A stretch of DNA of 33,419 nt. Origin: Acidobacteriota bacterium. Lineage in GTDB: Bacteria; Acidobacteriota; UBA6911. This document shows positions 24,045 to 32,500 of this stretch, piece by piece. Numbering within the stretch: the first letter of the stretch is position 1; each line of letters begins with the position of its first letter. Location: contig JAAYAM010000179.1 in the NCBI GenBank assembly GCA_012719355.1, positions 1 through 33,419 on the forward strand. The letters run 5' to 3'. The notes beneath the pieces are model-generated. The model did not search any database. It worked only from the letters and a program-made list of their open reading frames with translations, and was not told the origin of the DNA. A program made the translations under genes and the position numbers.

Positions 24045-24548
24045 ATGCCTGAAGAAGCCAGGGTGTATTCCGTTGAACCTTTTCCGGGTCCTCAGACCCG
24101 GAAGGCACGGCTGACCGACGTAGGCGCGATGTTCCGCATCATAAACCACTACGCCGACCGGCAGCGGATGCTTCCCAAGACCATGTTGCAGCTGTACGAG
24201 AATCTGCGTGATTACAGTGTCGCGGTCGATGCTTCAGCGAAGAATATTCTCGGGTGCGGCGCACTTCATATCTACTGGGAAAACCTCGCCGAAATACGAG
24301 CCCTCGCGGTGGCCCCCGGGATGGCTTCCAGGGGCATCGGCACCTCGATCGTCGAGAGACTCATCGAGGAAGCTCGTGAATTGCAGCTGGAGCAGGTTTT
24401 CCTGTTTACCTACGAACCGAGCTTTTTCAGCCGCTTCGGTTTTATCCAGGTCGAACACAGCACGTTGCCGCTGAAGGTCTATAACGAATGCTTCCATTGT
24501 CCAAAGTTCAACAAATGCGATGAACTCGCAATGATCCTGTACCTATGA
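24045..24548 (+). CDS. argA: Short N-acetylglutamate synthase (GNAT-type ArgA)
   Basis: An acetyl-CoA-dependent acetyltransferase, 167 residues, without the amino-acid-kinase domain of enteric ArgA. RKARLTDVGAMFRIINHYADR opens the fold. RALAVAPGMASRGIGTSIVERLIEEA is the acetyl-CoA-binding motif. FSRFGFIQVE and CFHCPKFNKCDELAM near the C-terminus match the Cys-bearing end of short ArgA proteins. AGGAGG precedes the ATG. It lies between argD and argJ, overlapping argJ as ATGA, which strongly supports the arginine-pathway role; by sequence alone a generic GNAT call would be the fallback. Confidence 0.85.
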   Translation: MPEEARVYSVEPFPGPQTRKARLTDVGAMFRIINHYADRQRMLPKTMLQLYENLRDYSVAVDASAKNILGCGALHIYWENLAEIRALAVAPGMASRGIGTSIVERLIEEARELQLEQVFLFTYEPSFFSRFGFIQVEHSTLPLKVYNECFHCPKFNKCDELAMILYL

Positions 24549-25792
24549 CTACTCGCACTTCACGTTCGAAGAAGAATCAGGCCGGCTCAGGCTGGCGTGT
24601 CGTGGAAGGGGGGATTACCGCTCCCCAGGGTTATCTTGCCGCGGGCGTCGCCGCGGGGATAAAGAAAAAGGGGCTCGACCTCGCTGTCGTGTTCTCCTCT
24701 CTGCCCGCATCTGCGGCGGGAGTCTTTACGACCAACCGCGTGCAGGCCGCACCGGTCCTGCTCAGCAGGGAGAATCTCAAGGCTTCGCGTGGGAAAATCC
24801 GCGCACTCCTGATCAATTCGGGGTGTGCCAATGCATGCACGGGAGAGAAGGGAATGCAGGATTCGCTGATCACCACGCGCTGCCTTGCCTCTCATCTCAA
24901 CATAGAACCGACGCAGGTGCTGATCGCGAGTACCGGTGTGATCGGGAGTTTCATCCCGGTTCCCAAAATGCTGAAAGGCATCTCCTCGGCCGTTTCCTCG
25001 CTGAACTCGAAAGGTGGAAATGCCGCGGTCCAGGCCATTATGACGACCGACACGCGGGAGAAGACCTTTGCCGTTGAAGGACGCATCGGCGGCAAGACGG
25101 TGCGTATCGGCGGCATGGCCAAGGGTGCCGGCATGATTCATCCGAACATGGCGACCATGCTTGGCTTCATCTCCACCGATGCGGCACTGCCGCCCGGACA
25201 GCTTGGAAAAGTCCTGCGCCGGGTTGCGGACCGCACGTTCAACTGCCTTACCGTCGACGGTGACACGTCGACCAACGATACCGTCCTGCTTATGGCCAAC
25301 GGTGCTTCGGAGGCCGCCATCTCAGACAGCCGTTCTCTCGCGCAGTTTGAGAAAGGACTTGGCATGGTATGCGAAGAACTTGCCAAGAGCATCGCCCGCG
25401 ACGGTGAAGGCGCGACGAAATTCGTGGAGATCGTTGTTCGCGGTACTGCCGATTTCGATACTGCACGCAAGGTGGCCAAAACCATCGCGCATTCTCCTCT
25501 GGTGAAGACGGCGCTGTACGGCGAGGAGCTCAACTGGGGACGTATCCTGTGTGCGGTGGGCTACAGCGGCGTCGCCTTTGATCCCGAACAGGTGACCCTC
25601 AGCCTCAACGGCATCCAGGTTTTCAGGAATGGAGCCCCGGTCGCCTCGACAAGGGCGCAGGCCGAAAAGGCGCTGAGGGCGCACGATCTCGAGATTGATG
25701 TCGATCTGGCAGATGGACGCGGGTGTGCCAAAGTGTGGACCTGCGATCTGAGCCACAAATACGTGGATATAAACGCCAGTTACATATCGTAG
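24545..25792 (+). CDS. argJ: Ornithine acetyltransferase (possibly bifunctional)
   Basis: Transfers acetyl from N-acetylornithine to glutamate, recycling the acetyl group; many ArgJ also make N-acetylglutamate from acetyl-CoA. 415 residues, processed by self-cleavage: AKGAGMIHPNMATMLGFISTDA carries the cleavage site before the nucleophile Thr204. LLINSGCANACTG and CLTVDGDTSTNDTVLLMANG are conserved. The start overlaps the argA stop. Last gene of the arg run; no clear terminator follows. Whether it has synthase activity cannot be told from sequence, but a separate ArgA next door makes the mono-functional form plausible. Confidence 0.95.
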   Translation: MTTRTSRSKKNQAGSGWRVVEGGITAPQGYLAAGVAAGIKKKGLDLAVVFSSLPASAAGVFTTNRVQAAPVLLSRENLKASRGKIRALLINSGCANACTGEKGMQDSLITTRCLASHLNIEPTQVLIASTGVIGSFIPVPKMLKGISSAVSSLNSKGGNAAVQAIMTTDTREKTFAVEGRIGGKTVRIGGMAKGAGMIHPNMATMLGFISTDAALPPGQLGKVLRRVADRTFNCLTVDGDTSTNDTVLLMANGASEAAISDSRSLAQFEKGLGMVCEELAKSIARDGEGATKFVEIVVRGTADFDTARKVAKTIAHSPLVKTALYGEELNWGRILCAVGYSGVAFDPEQVTLSLNGIQVFRNGAPVASTRAQAEKALRAHDLEIDVDLADGRGCAKVWTCDLSHKYVDINASYIS

Positions 25793-25824
25793 TCATCGAC
25801 GGCTTCGCCGCCCGGTAAAATGTC

Positions 25825-25852
25825 TTGACAATCACCGCCGCCGGTTTAAGAT
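25825..25852 (+). promoter_or_regulatory. Promoter of the leu leader and leuA
   Basis: TTGACA (25825-25830) is a perfect -35 and TAAGAT (25847-25852) a 4/6 -10, with a 16-base spacer. It would start transcription near 25859, about 32 bases before the leader peptide and 190 before leuA. Confidence 0.65.
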
Positions 25853-25890
25853 AGCGAATTGTACATTTTGCATCTGCAGGATGACCCAAT

Positions 25891-25956
25891 ATGAACCTCC
25901 ATAAACCGACACGTTGTGACGCAATCTTCTACCTTAAGATCCTCCTCCTCCTTTAA
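25891..25956 (+). CDS. leuL: Putative leucine leader peptide
   Basis: A 21-codon ORF with ATG at 25891 and stop at 25954-25956. AGGA (25878-25881) lies nine bases ahead, and a good promoter lies about 40 bases upstream. It begins MNLHKPTRCD and ends with the codons ATC CTC CTC CTC CTT before TAA: Ile followed by four consecutive Leu. Two more Leu lie at residues 3 and 15. Position directly upstream of leuA matches leader peptides that sense leucyl-tRNA by ribosome stalling. Too short for usual gene calling; evidence is composition, position and ribosome site. Confidence 0.72.
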   Translation: MNLHKPTRCDAIFYLKILLLL

Positions 25957-26049
25957 TTTTGCCGCCCTTCGTCAGCCTCAGCCCTGCCCGCGCACTTCGG
26001 CAGCTCCGGCTGCAGGCGAATGTATCCCGCTCAGCGAAAGGACTATGAA
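25942..26049 (+). promoter_or_regulatory. Attenuator region between leu leader and leuA
   Basis: The Leu-codon run includes TCCTTT (25949-25954), which is exactly complementary to AAAGGA (26037-26042), the leuA ribosome site. Short GC-rich segments between them can pair in competing ways: CTGCC (25984-25988) with GGCAG (25999-26003); GCAGC (26000-26004) with GCTGC (26009-26013); CAGCC (25979-25983) with GGCTG (26008-26012). No T-run follows, so control at translation initiation or by Rho looks likelier than an intrinsic terminator. Structures are judged by eye. Confidence 0.45.
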
Positions 26050-27603
26050 ATGGCAGACCGAGTTTTGATTTTTGACACGACACTGAGAGATGGAGAGCAG
26101 TCTCCGGGTGCCAGCATGACAATCAAGGAAAAACTCATGCTCGCGCGCCAGCTGGAGCAGTTGCGGGTGGATGTCATCGAAGCCGGCTTTCCCATATCTT
26201 CCGATGGAGATTTTGAGTCGGTCAGGCGCATATCAGGGGAGATCCGGTCCATAACGATCGCCGGATTGGCGAGAGCGGCCAAAAAGGATATCGACCGTTG
26301 CTGGGATGCGGTGAAGCACGCGGCCAAGCCCAGAATTCACGTTTTTCTCGCAACGTCGGATATTCACCTCCAGTACAAACTGAAGAAGACCAGGGAGGAA
26401 GTGCTGAAGGAAGCCTGCGAGGCAGTGGCGTACGCCAAATCGCTCTGTCCCGATGTCGAGTTCTCGGCAGAAGACTCAACGCGCTCTGAGCTGGCGTATC
26501 TTGCCAGGGTCGTGGAAGCGGTGATCGAGGCAGGCGCTAACGTGGTGAATATCCCCGATACGGTGGGATACACGATTCCGACCGAGTACGCCGAGCGGAT
26601 CAAATATCTGTTTTCGCACGTTCCCAACATCGGGCGTGCCATCCTGTCGGTCCACTGCCACAATGACCTCGGGCTGGCGGTCGCAAACTCGCTGGCCGCG
26701 ATACAGAGCGGGGTGCGGCAGGTGGAATGCACGGTCAACGGCATCGGAGAGCGTGCCGGCAACGCATCGCTTGAAGAAATCGTCATGGCGCTGTACACGC
26801 GCAAGGATCTTTTTGGAATAGAAACCGGAATCAACACCGGAGAGATCTACCCTTCAAGCAGCATGGTTACCAACCTCACCGGCATGATGGTACAGCCGAA
26901 CAAGGCGATAGTCGGCAAGAACGCCTTTGCCCACGAGGCGGGAATTCACCAGGACGGCGTCATCAAGGAGAAACTGACCTACGAGATAATGAAGCCGGAG
27001 ACTGTCGGGATCAAGGAAAGCAAGCTGGTCATGGGGAAGCATTCCGGCAGGCATGCACTCAGGCGCAAGTATCAGGAACTTGGATTCGATCTGAGCAATG
27101 CCGAACTGGAAAAGGCCTATACGCTGCTCAAGAAGGTCGCCGACAAGAAGAAGGAGGTCTTCGACGAAGACCTGATCGTAACGGTGCGCGATGCTCTCAG
27201 AATCGTTCCTCCTGTATTCAAACTGAAGTATATCCAGTCGACGGGCGGCAACCAGATCGTCGCGACCGGGACCATCGTCCTGGAGAAAGAAGGCGTCTCC
27301 TATCAGGATTCGGCTACCGGGAATGGTCCCGTGGACGCGGTTTTGAATGCAATCAAGAGAGTGACCGGCTTCAATGGAAAACTCGTCGAGTACACGGTCC
27401 GGAGCGTCACCGGCGGGGCTGATGCGGTGGGAGAGGTCTTCATGAAGGTTGATTTCGGCAAAGCCACTTTCATCGGCAAAGCCGCCAGCCTTGACATAGT
27501 CGATGCCAGCGCCCGTGCGTACGTGGATGCAGTCAACAAGCTGGTTCACTACGAATCCGCCCTGACCGCACACAAGGAGCAGCACCACGAGACGCCGGCA
27601 TAG
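26050..27603 (+). CDS. leuA: 2-isopropylmalate synthase
   Basis: The first committed step of leucine synthesis: acetyl-CoA plus 2-ketoisovalerate. 517 residues, full bacterial form. [19 protein letters not shown] opens the TIM barrel with the metal Asp. [23 protein letters not shown] carries HxH, and [22 protein letters not shown] follows. [16 protein letters not shown] comes before the C-terminal leucine-binding LeuA dimer domain, so leucine feedback inhibition is expected. The frame continues to an ATG at 26020, but the ATG at 26050 has AAAGGA seven bases ahead and gives the standard [10 protein letters not shown] start. Confidence 0.96.
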   Translation: MADRVLIFDTTLRDGEQSPGASMTIKEKLMLARQLEQLRVDVIEAGFPISSDGDFESVRRISGEIRSITIAGLARAAKKDIDRCWDAVKHAAKPRIHVFLATSDIHLQYKLKKTREEVLKEACEAVAYAKSLCPDVEFSAEDSTRSELAYLARVVEAVIEAGANVVNIPDTVGYTIPTEYAERIKYLFSHVPNIGRAILSVHCHNDLGLAVANSLAAIQSGVRQVECTVNGIGERAGNASLEEIVMALYTRKDLFGIETGINTGEIYPSSSMVTNLTGMMVQPNKAIVGKNAFAHEAGIHQDGVIKEKLTYEIMKPETVGIKESKLVMGKHSGRHALRRKYQELGFDLSNAELEKAYTLLKKVADKKKEVFDEDLIVTVRDALRIVPPVFKLKYIQSTGGNQIVATGTIVLEKEGVSYQDSATGNGPVDAVLNAIKRVTGFNGKLVEYTVRSVTGGADAVGEVFMKVDFGKATFIGKAASLDIVDASARAYVDAVNKLVHYESALTAHKEQHHETPA

Positions 27604-27634
27604 GTTCTGATCGCTGTCGAAGGGATTTACTCGA

Positions 27635-28714
27635 ATGTTGAATGGGAAAAGAAAGATATGCGTCCTTCCCGGGGATGGGATCGGACCGGAAATCATCGAC
27701 TCAGCCCTTGCCGTGCTGAACCATGTGGCATCGCATGCGGGAATCGCGGTAACCGTCTCACGGGAACCGATCGGAGGAGAAGCCATCGATGCACACGGCA
27801 CACCCCTGCCTGAGCGGACTTTGCAAAGCTGCCTGTCGAGCGACGCGGTGCTGCTCGGTGCTGTCGGAGGGCCACGATGGGATTCGAATCCGCCGCACCT
27901 TCGACCCGAAAAAGGCCTGCTGGGCATCAGGAAGGCGTTGGGGTTATATGGAAACCTTCGCCCGGTCAAACAGCAGCCGACGCTTCTCGAGTGTTCTTCG
28001 CTGAAAAAGGAGATCGTGGCCGGAGTCGATCTTCTGGTCGTCAGGGAACTGACCGGAGGGCTCTATTTCGGAGAGCCCCAGGGGATTTCCGGCGAAGCCG
28101 GCTCTGAGGTGGGACTCAACAGCATGCTCTACCATCGCCACGAGATTGAGCGCATCGCTCACAAGGCGTTCGAGCTTGCCCGCAGGCGCAGGAAAAAAGT
28201 CACGTCCGTCGACAAGGCAAATGTGCTTGAAGTGAGCCAGCTGTGGCGCAAGGTCGTCGAAGAGGTGCATCAAGACTATCCGGATGTCGAACTCAATCAC
28301 CTTCTGGTCGACAACTGCGCAATGCAGCTGGTGCTGCGCCCGACGCAGTTCGACGTGCTTCTGACGGAGAACATGTTCGGCGACATTCTCAGCGACATTG
28401 GAGGAGTGTTGACCGGAAGCATCGGGACTCTTCCGTCCGCGAGCGTCGGCGACGGGCCTGCACTTTACGAGCCCATCCACGGTTCTGCTCCGGACATAGC
28501 GGGAAAGAATATCGCCAACCCGATAGGAACGATCGAAAGCGTGGCGATGATGTTCGAGTATTCCTTTGATCGTGCCGACCTGGCGAGGCAGATCACAGAC
28601 GCGATAGACCTGACGCTCGCAGACGGATACCGGACAGCCGACCTCGCAAGATCGGGCGGAAAAATCGTCGGTACCCTCGAGTTCACGAACGAAATCCGGC
28701 AAAGACTGAACTAG
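27635..28714 (+). CDS. leuB: 3-isopropylmalate dehydrogenase
   Basis: The NAD-dependent third step of leucine synthesis. 359 residues: CVLPGDGIGPEIIDSAL, LLGAVGGPRWD, LLVVRELTGGLYFGEPQG, TSVDKANVLEVSQLWRKVV, DNCAMQLVLRPTQFDVLLTENMFGDILSDIGGVLTGSIG and EPIHGSAPDIAGKNIANPIG. The catalytic Lys of SVDKANVL and the metal-binding Asp residues are present. AAGGGA precedes the ATG. leuC and leuD, encoding the isomerase between LeuA and LeuB, are not in this window. Confidence 0.96.
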   Translation: MLNGKRKICVLPGDGIGPEIIDSALAVLNHVASHAGIAVTVSREPIGGEAIDAHGTPLPERTLQSCLSSDAVLLGAVGGPRWDSNPPHLRPEKGLLGIRKALGLYGNLRPVKQQPTLLECSSLKKEIVAGVDLLVVRELTGGLYFGEPQGISGEAGSEVGLNSMLYHRHEIERIAHKAFELARRRRKKVTSVDKANVLEVSQLWRKVVEEVHQDYPDVELNHLLVDNCAMQLVLRPTQFDVLLTENMFGDILSDIGGVLTGSIGTLPSASVGDGPALYEPIHGSAPDIAGKNIANPIGTIESVAMMFEYSFDRADLARQITDAIDLTLADGYRTADLARSGGKIVGTLEFTNEIRQRLN

Positions 28715-28742
28715 TGGTCTATCAACGTGGGGTGTGAGTTTC

Positions 28743-29588
28743 ATGGCTCCCAAGACGCTTGCAGTACCGGCGGGAACCAGGATCGCTTTCCAGGGAGAAC
28801 TGGGCGCATTCAGCCAACATGCAGGACAGAAGATCTTCGGCTCCCGCATGGAGCCGTTGGCGTGTGTGGGCTTTGAAGACGTCTTCAACGCGGTTGCCCG
28901 AAAGAAGGCGGTATGTGCCGTGATCCCCATCGAGAACACGCTTGCCGGAAGCATCCACCAGAATTTCGATCTGCTTGCCCGGCACTCGCTCGAAATCGTG
29001 GCCGAGACGTCGCTGCGGGTGAAGCACAATCTGATCGCGCATCCCGGTGTCACTCTCCCGGACATTGAACAGATCTATTCGCATCCCGTCGCCCTGGAGC
29101 AGTGCAAAGGCCTGCTCAGCCGTCTGAAGAAAGTGGAGAAGATCGCCTTCTACGATACGGCAGGAAGCGTTAAATTCATCAGGGAGCGCAACCTGCGCAA
29201 CGCGGCCGCCATCGCGTCGGAAGACGCGGCACGGGTCTACCGGATGAAGATCGTCCGCGGGGGCATTGAAGATGATCCCGAGAACTACACGCGCTTTTTC
29301 GCGCTCGCGCGGAGGGGGAGCTTCACCCGTGGAGGGCGCAAGACGACGATCGTGTTCGGCCTCAACAACGAACCGGGCATTCTGTTCAAGGCTCTCTCGG
29401 TGTTTGCTCTGCGCAACATAGACCTGACCAAAATCGAATCTCGCCCGATTCGCGGCAAGCCCTGGGAGTACCTTTTCTATCTTGATCTGCAGAGCGATAT
29501 CCGCAGCCCCGAATGTCTCAACGCACTGCGCCATCTCAGGGAACTGGCTCCTTACTGCAAGGTGCTCGGTTCGTATCCCGTATTCTGA
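28743..29588 (+). CDS. pheA: Prephenate dehydratase
   Basis: Converts prephenate to phenylpyruvate for phenylalanine synthesis. 281 residues, without the chorismate mutase domain of enteric PheA. The catalytic part has IAFQGELGAFSQHA, CAVIPIENTLAGSIHQNFDLL and the active-site NYTRFFALAR (TRF motif). A C-terminal ACT domain contains KIESRPIRGKPWEYLFYLDL, the phenylalanine-binding ESRP motif, so Phe feedback is expected. The ATG at 28743 has GGGG (28729-28732) ahead; an upstream in-frame GTG at 28734 is less well placed. Its last 37 bases overlap the convergent kinase gene. Confidence 0.95.
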   Translation: MAPKTLAVPAGTRIAFQGELGAFSQHAGQKIFGSRMEPLACVGFEDVFNAVARKKAVCAVIPIENTLAGSIHQNFDLLARHSLEIVAETSLRVKHNLIAHPGVTLPDIEQIYSHPVALEQCKGLLSRLKKVEKIAFYDTAGSVKFIRERNLRNAAAIASEDAARVYRMKIVRGGIEDDPENYTRFFALARRGSFTRGGRKTTIVFGLNNEPGILFKALSVFALRNIDLTKIESRPIRGKPWEYLFYLDLQSDIRSPECLNALRHLRELAPYCKVLGSYPVF

Positions 29589-32500
29589 TTCGCGGCGGCG
29601 CAGGGCGGCCCGCAATGCCGGATCGCGCGTGCCAGCTCTGCGACCGTGTAGGGCTTATTCAACAGTGTCTGGAATCCCAGATCGGACGCCTTTTCTGATG
29701 TGATCTGTTCGCTGTAGCCCGTGGTGAGGATCACCGGCATCCCCGGGCGGATCTTCCATATTTCCTGAGCCAGCAGGATTCCAGTCATGCCGGGCATCGT
29801 CTGGTCGGTCACAACCACGTCAAACTGCAAAGGATGGGTGGCAAAAGTTTCAAGCGCCCTGATACTGCTCGTGTCGCAGACGACTTCGTACCCTTTTCGT
29901 TCCAGCGCCCGCTGACCCAGCCTGACAAGCGCCTCCTCGTCGTCGACAAGGAGGATCCTTCCTTTCGGCGTTTCAGTCATCTCAGCATCCTCGCTCCTGG
30001 GAGCAGGCAACTCTCTGCCCGGGTTCTCGCAGCAGGGTAGATACACCTGGAAACAGGCACCGTTTCCCGGCGTACTTATCACCATGATCCCACCGCCATG
30101 GCTTTCGACGATTCCCTGCACAACGGCCAGTCCGAGGCCGCTCCCTTTTCCCACTGAGTTGGTCGTGAAATAAGGGTCGAAAATGTGCTTCTGTATGTGG
30201 GGTTCAATTCCGGGGCCGGTGTCGCTCACGCTGAGACAGATGTAGTCACCGTCTTTCAGTTCCGGACACGGGTTGGAGACTCCGGCCGAGACGGCCGCTT
30301 GTGCCAGTGCAATCTCGATTTTTCCGGGCCGGTCGCCAAGCGCATGTGCGGCATTGGTGACAAGGTTGAGCACGATCTGGTGCATCTGGGTCGGATCGGC
30401 CAGCACTGGACTGCATGAACCATCAACGTCTGTGGACATTTCCAATGTGGACGGAAGAGTCGCCTTGAGAAGCCTGGCGGCTTCGTCCACGATCTCCTGC
30501 AGGAAGACGGGACGGCGCTCGCTCTTGAGCTTGCGGCTGAACGCCAGGATCTGCTTTACCAGGTCTCTTGCTCTCTTGGAAGCTTTCAGTATCTGTTCCG
30601 AATTCGCATTGACCGGATGATCCGGAGGAGTCTGTTCCATGGACAGTTCCGCATAGCCCATGATTGCGGAAAGGATGTTGTTGAAGTCGTGCGCAATCCC
30701 GCCCGCCAGCCGTCCGAGCGCTTCCAGTTTCTGGGCGTGTCGCAGCCTTTCTTCACTGGCACGCAGCGCTTCTTCCGCTTGCCTCCGCTCCGTGATGTCT
30801 CTCGCGATTCCCTGCGCCCCGATCATCGTTTCTCCGGAAAGGATCAGATCCGCGTTGACTTCCACCAGGATCTTTCGGCCGTCTTCGGCGATCAGTTCAA
30901 GTTCGAGATGCGGCGCTTCAATCCCCTTTCGCTTCTTTTCGACCCACTCCGAGAATCTGGGAATCGATGAAGGCGCAAGCAGTCTTTCGGGTTCGAGTTG
31001 TTGCAGGCGCTCGCGGCTGTATCCAAGAATCCGCGACCCGGCCGTGTTGACTGACACGAGTTTTCCTTCCTTCCCGCAGGCAAAGACGATGTCGTTAGAT
31101 CCCTCGAACAGGTCCCGGTACTTCTTTTCCAGAGCCGCCTCTGTTTCCAGCCGCTGCCGGATTATCACAGTCTGTCGTGTCACCCGCTTCCTCAGCATGG
31201 CCGCCCACGCCGATGCGGACAGGATGAGCAGGAACAGGATTGCGAGCACCCAATAAAGGTGTTCGCGCGTCCACCAGGGAGCGCTCCTGATCAACTGCAC
31301 GTCGTCCGCCGTCCGCAGCAGCAGCTGGAATCGCGATTTCCCCGCCGCCTTCGTCTTCAGGAGATAGATGCCCGTGACTTCCAGTTCGCTGCCGTTGCGG
31401 ATCTGTTTTGAAGGAGAGCCTCCCTGCCTGTTTTCGAAGAACGCCTCAAATACGACTGCAGGATTTCTGACGTCCTGAAGAAGAAAGAAGTCCGCGTCTA
31501 TGCCTTGCCACTGATTCAGGAGCCTTGCCCTGACTCGGACCAGGTCGCCATGAAGGTTCCCGTCGAACGCCTCCGAATCCGGAAGAACATAGGGAGTGGA
31601 GGGGGGCCCGGTGCTCAGACGCTTTACCATGACGTTTTGCAATGACGGCGACGGCTCACCCGCTACCGGATATCCGCTGACGGCAATGATATCGTTGTGA
31701 TTGGCGGGCACAATCGTATCGATAGGGACCGCGATGCTGCCGCTGCTGTCCCTGACATAAAGGGCTGTACCCGGCTGCTGGTGCAGGAGCGTTCCTTCGA
31801 TTCGCACACGGTGCGATGTCCGGGTTTTGTCCTGGGAACGGAATATGTCGCGGATCCTGCGCAAGGGGGCGGAAAAGGGAGCGAATTCCGCAGGTTTCAC
31901 CACCCTGAGAGCTTCATGCGATGCGGCGTTGACCCTGAATCCCGATATAGTGCCCCACGAGCTTGTCTGTATCGAACATACGCCGTCAACAGCAATCCAG
32001 GAATCCTGCAACAGGGAAGGCTTCGATTCCGGCATGTACGGCGCCCACACCTGGACCGCTCTTCTTCCATCGAACAGATCAAGCCGCCAGCGGTTGCCTA
32101 CCTGCTGCATCGCCCGCACGATTCCACTGATCTGAACACGCAGGCAGTCGTATCTTCCGGTAGCGAGTTGCTCCAGGGTGACCGGCTCAGCTCGAGGGAG
32201 TGGACGTTTGCCGACAATCCTGAAGCGCGGTTTCACTATGATGGGGGAGAAATCTCCGGGGGCCGTGAATCCTTCGACTTCATATTCGCTCCCTTCTTCC
32301 AGGTGAAGCAGCGGATCGAACGACTGTACGTAGATAGCGTCGCTTTTGTCCTGGATAAAGGTCATCGACAGTTGCGGATTGTGGAGTGTGAGAACCCCTC
32401 TGATCTTCACCGGGTATCCGCGACCGGCCTCGTGCGGATCCATGTTTCTGATCCGGCTGATCTCAGTCACGAGGGGAAGGCCCTTTTCCTCGCTGCTCTG

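Noticed and set aside
25795-25815. GGC-TTCG-CC hairpin after argJ as a terminator
   Set aside because: Stem of only a few pairs and no T-run.
26854-27969. Long minus-strand ORF (371 codons) across leuA and leuB
   Set aside because: Shadow of two strongly conserved plus-strand enzymes; no ribosome site or recognisable domain.
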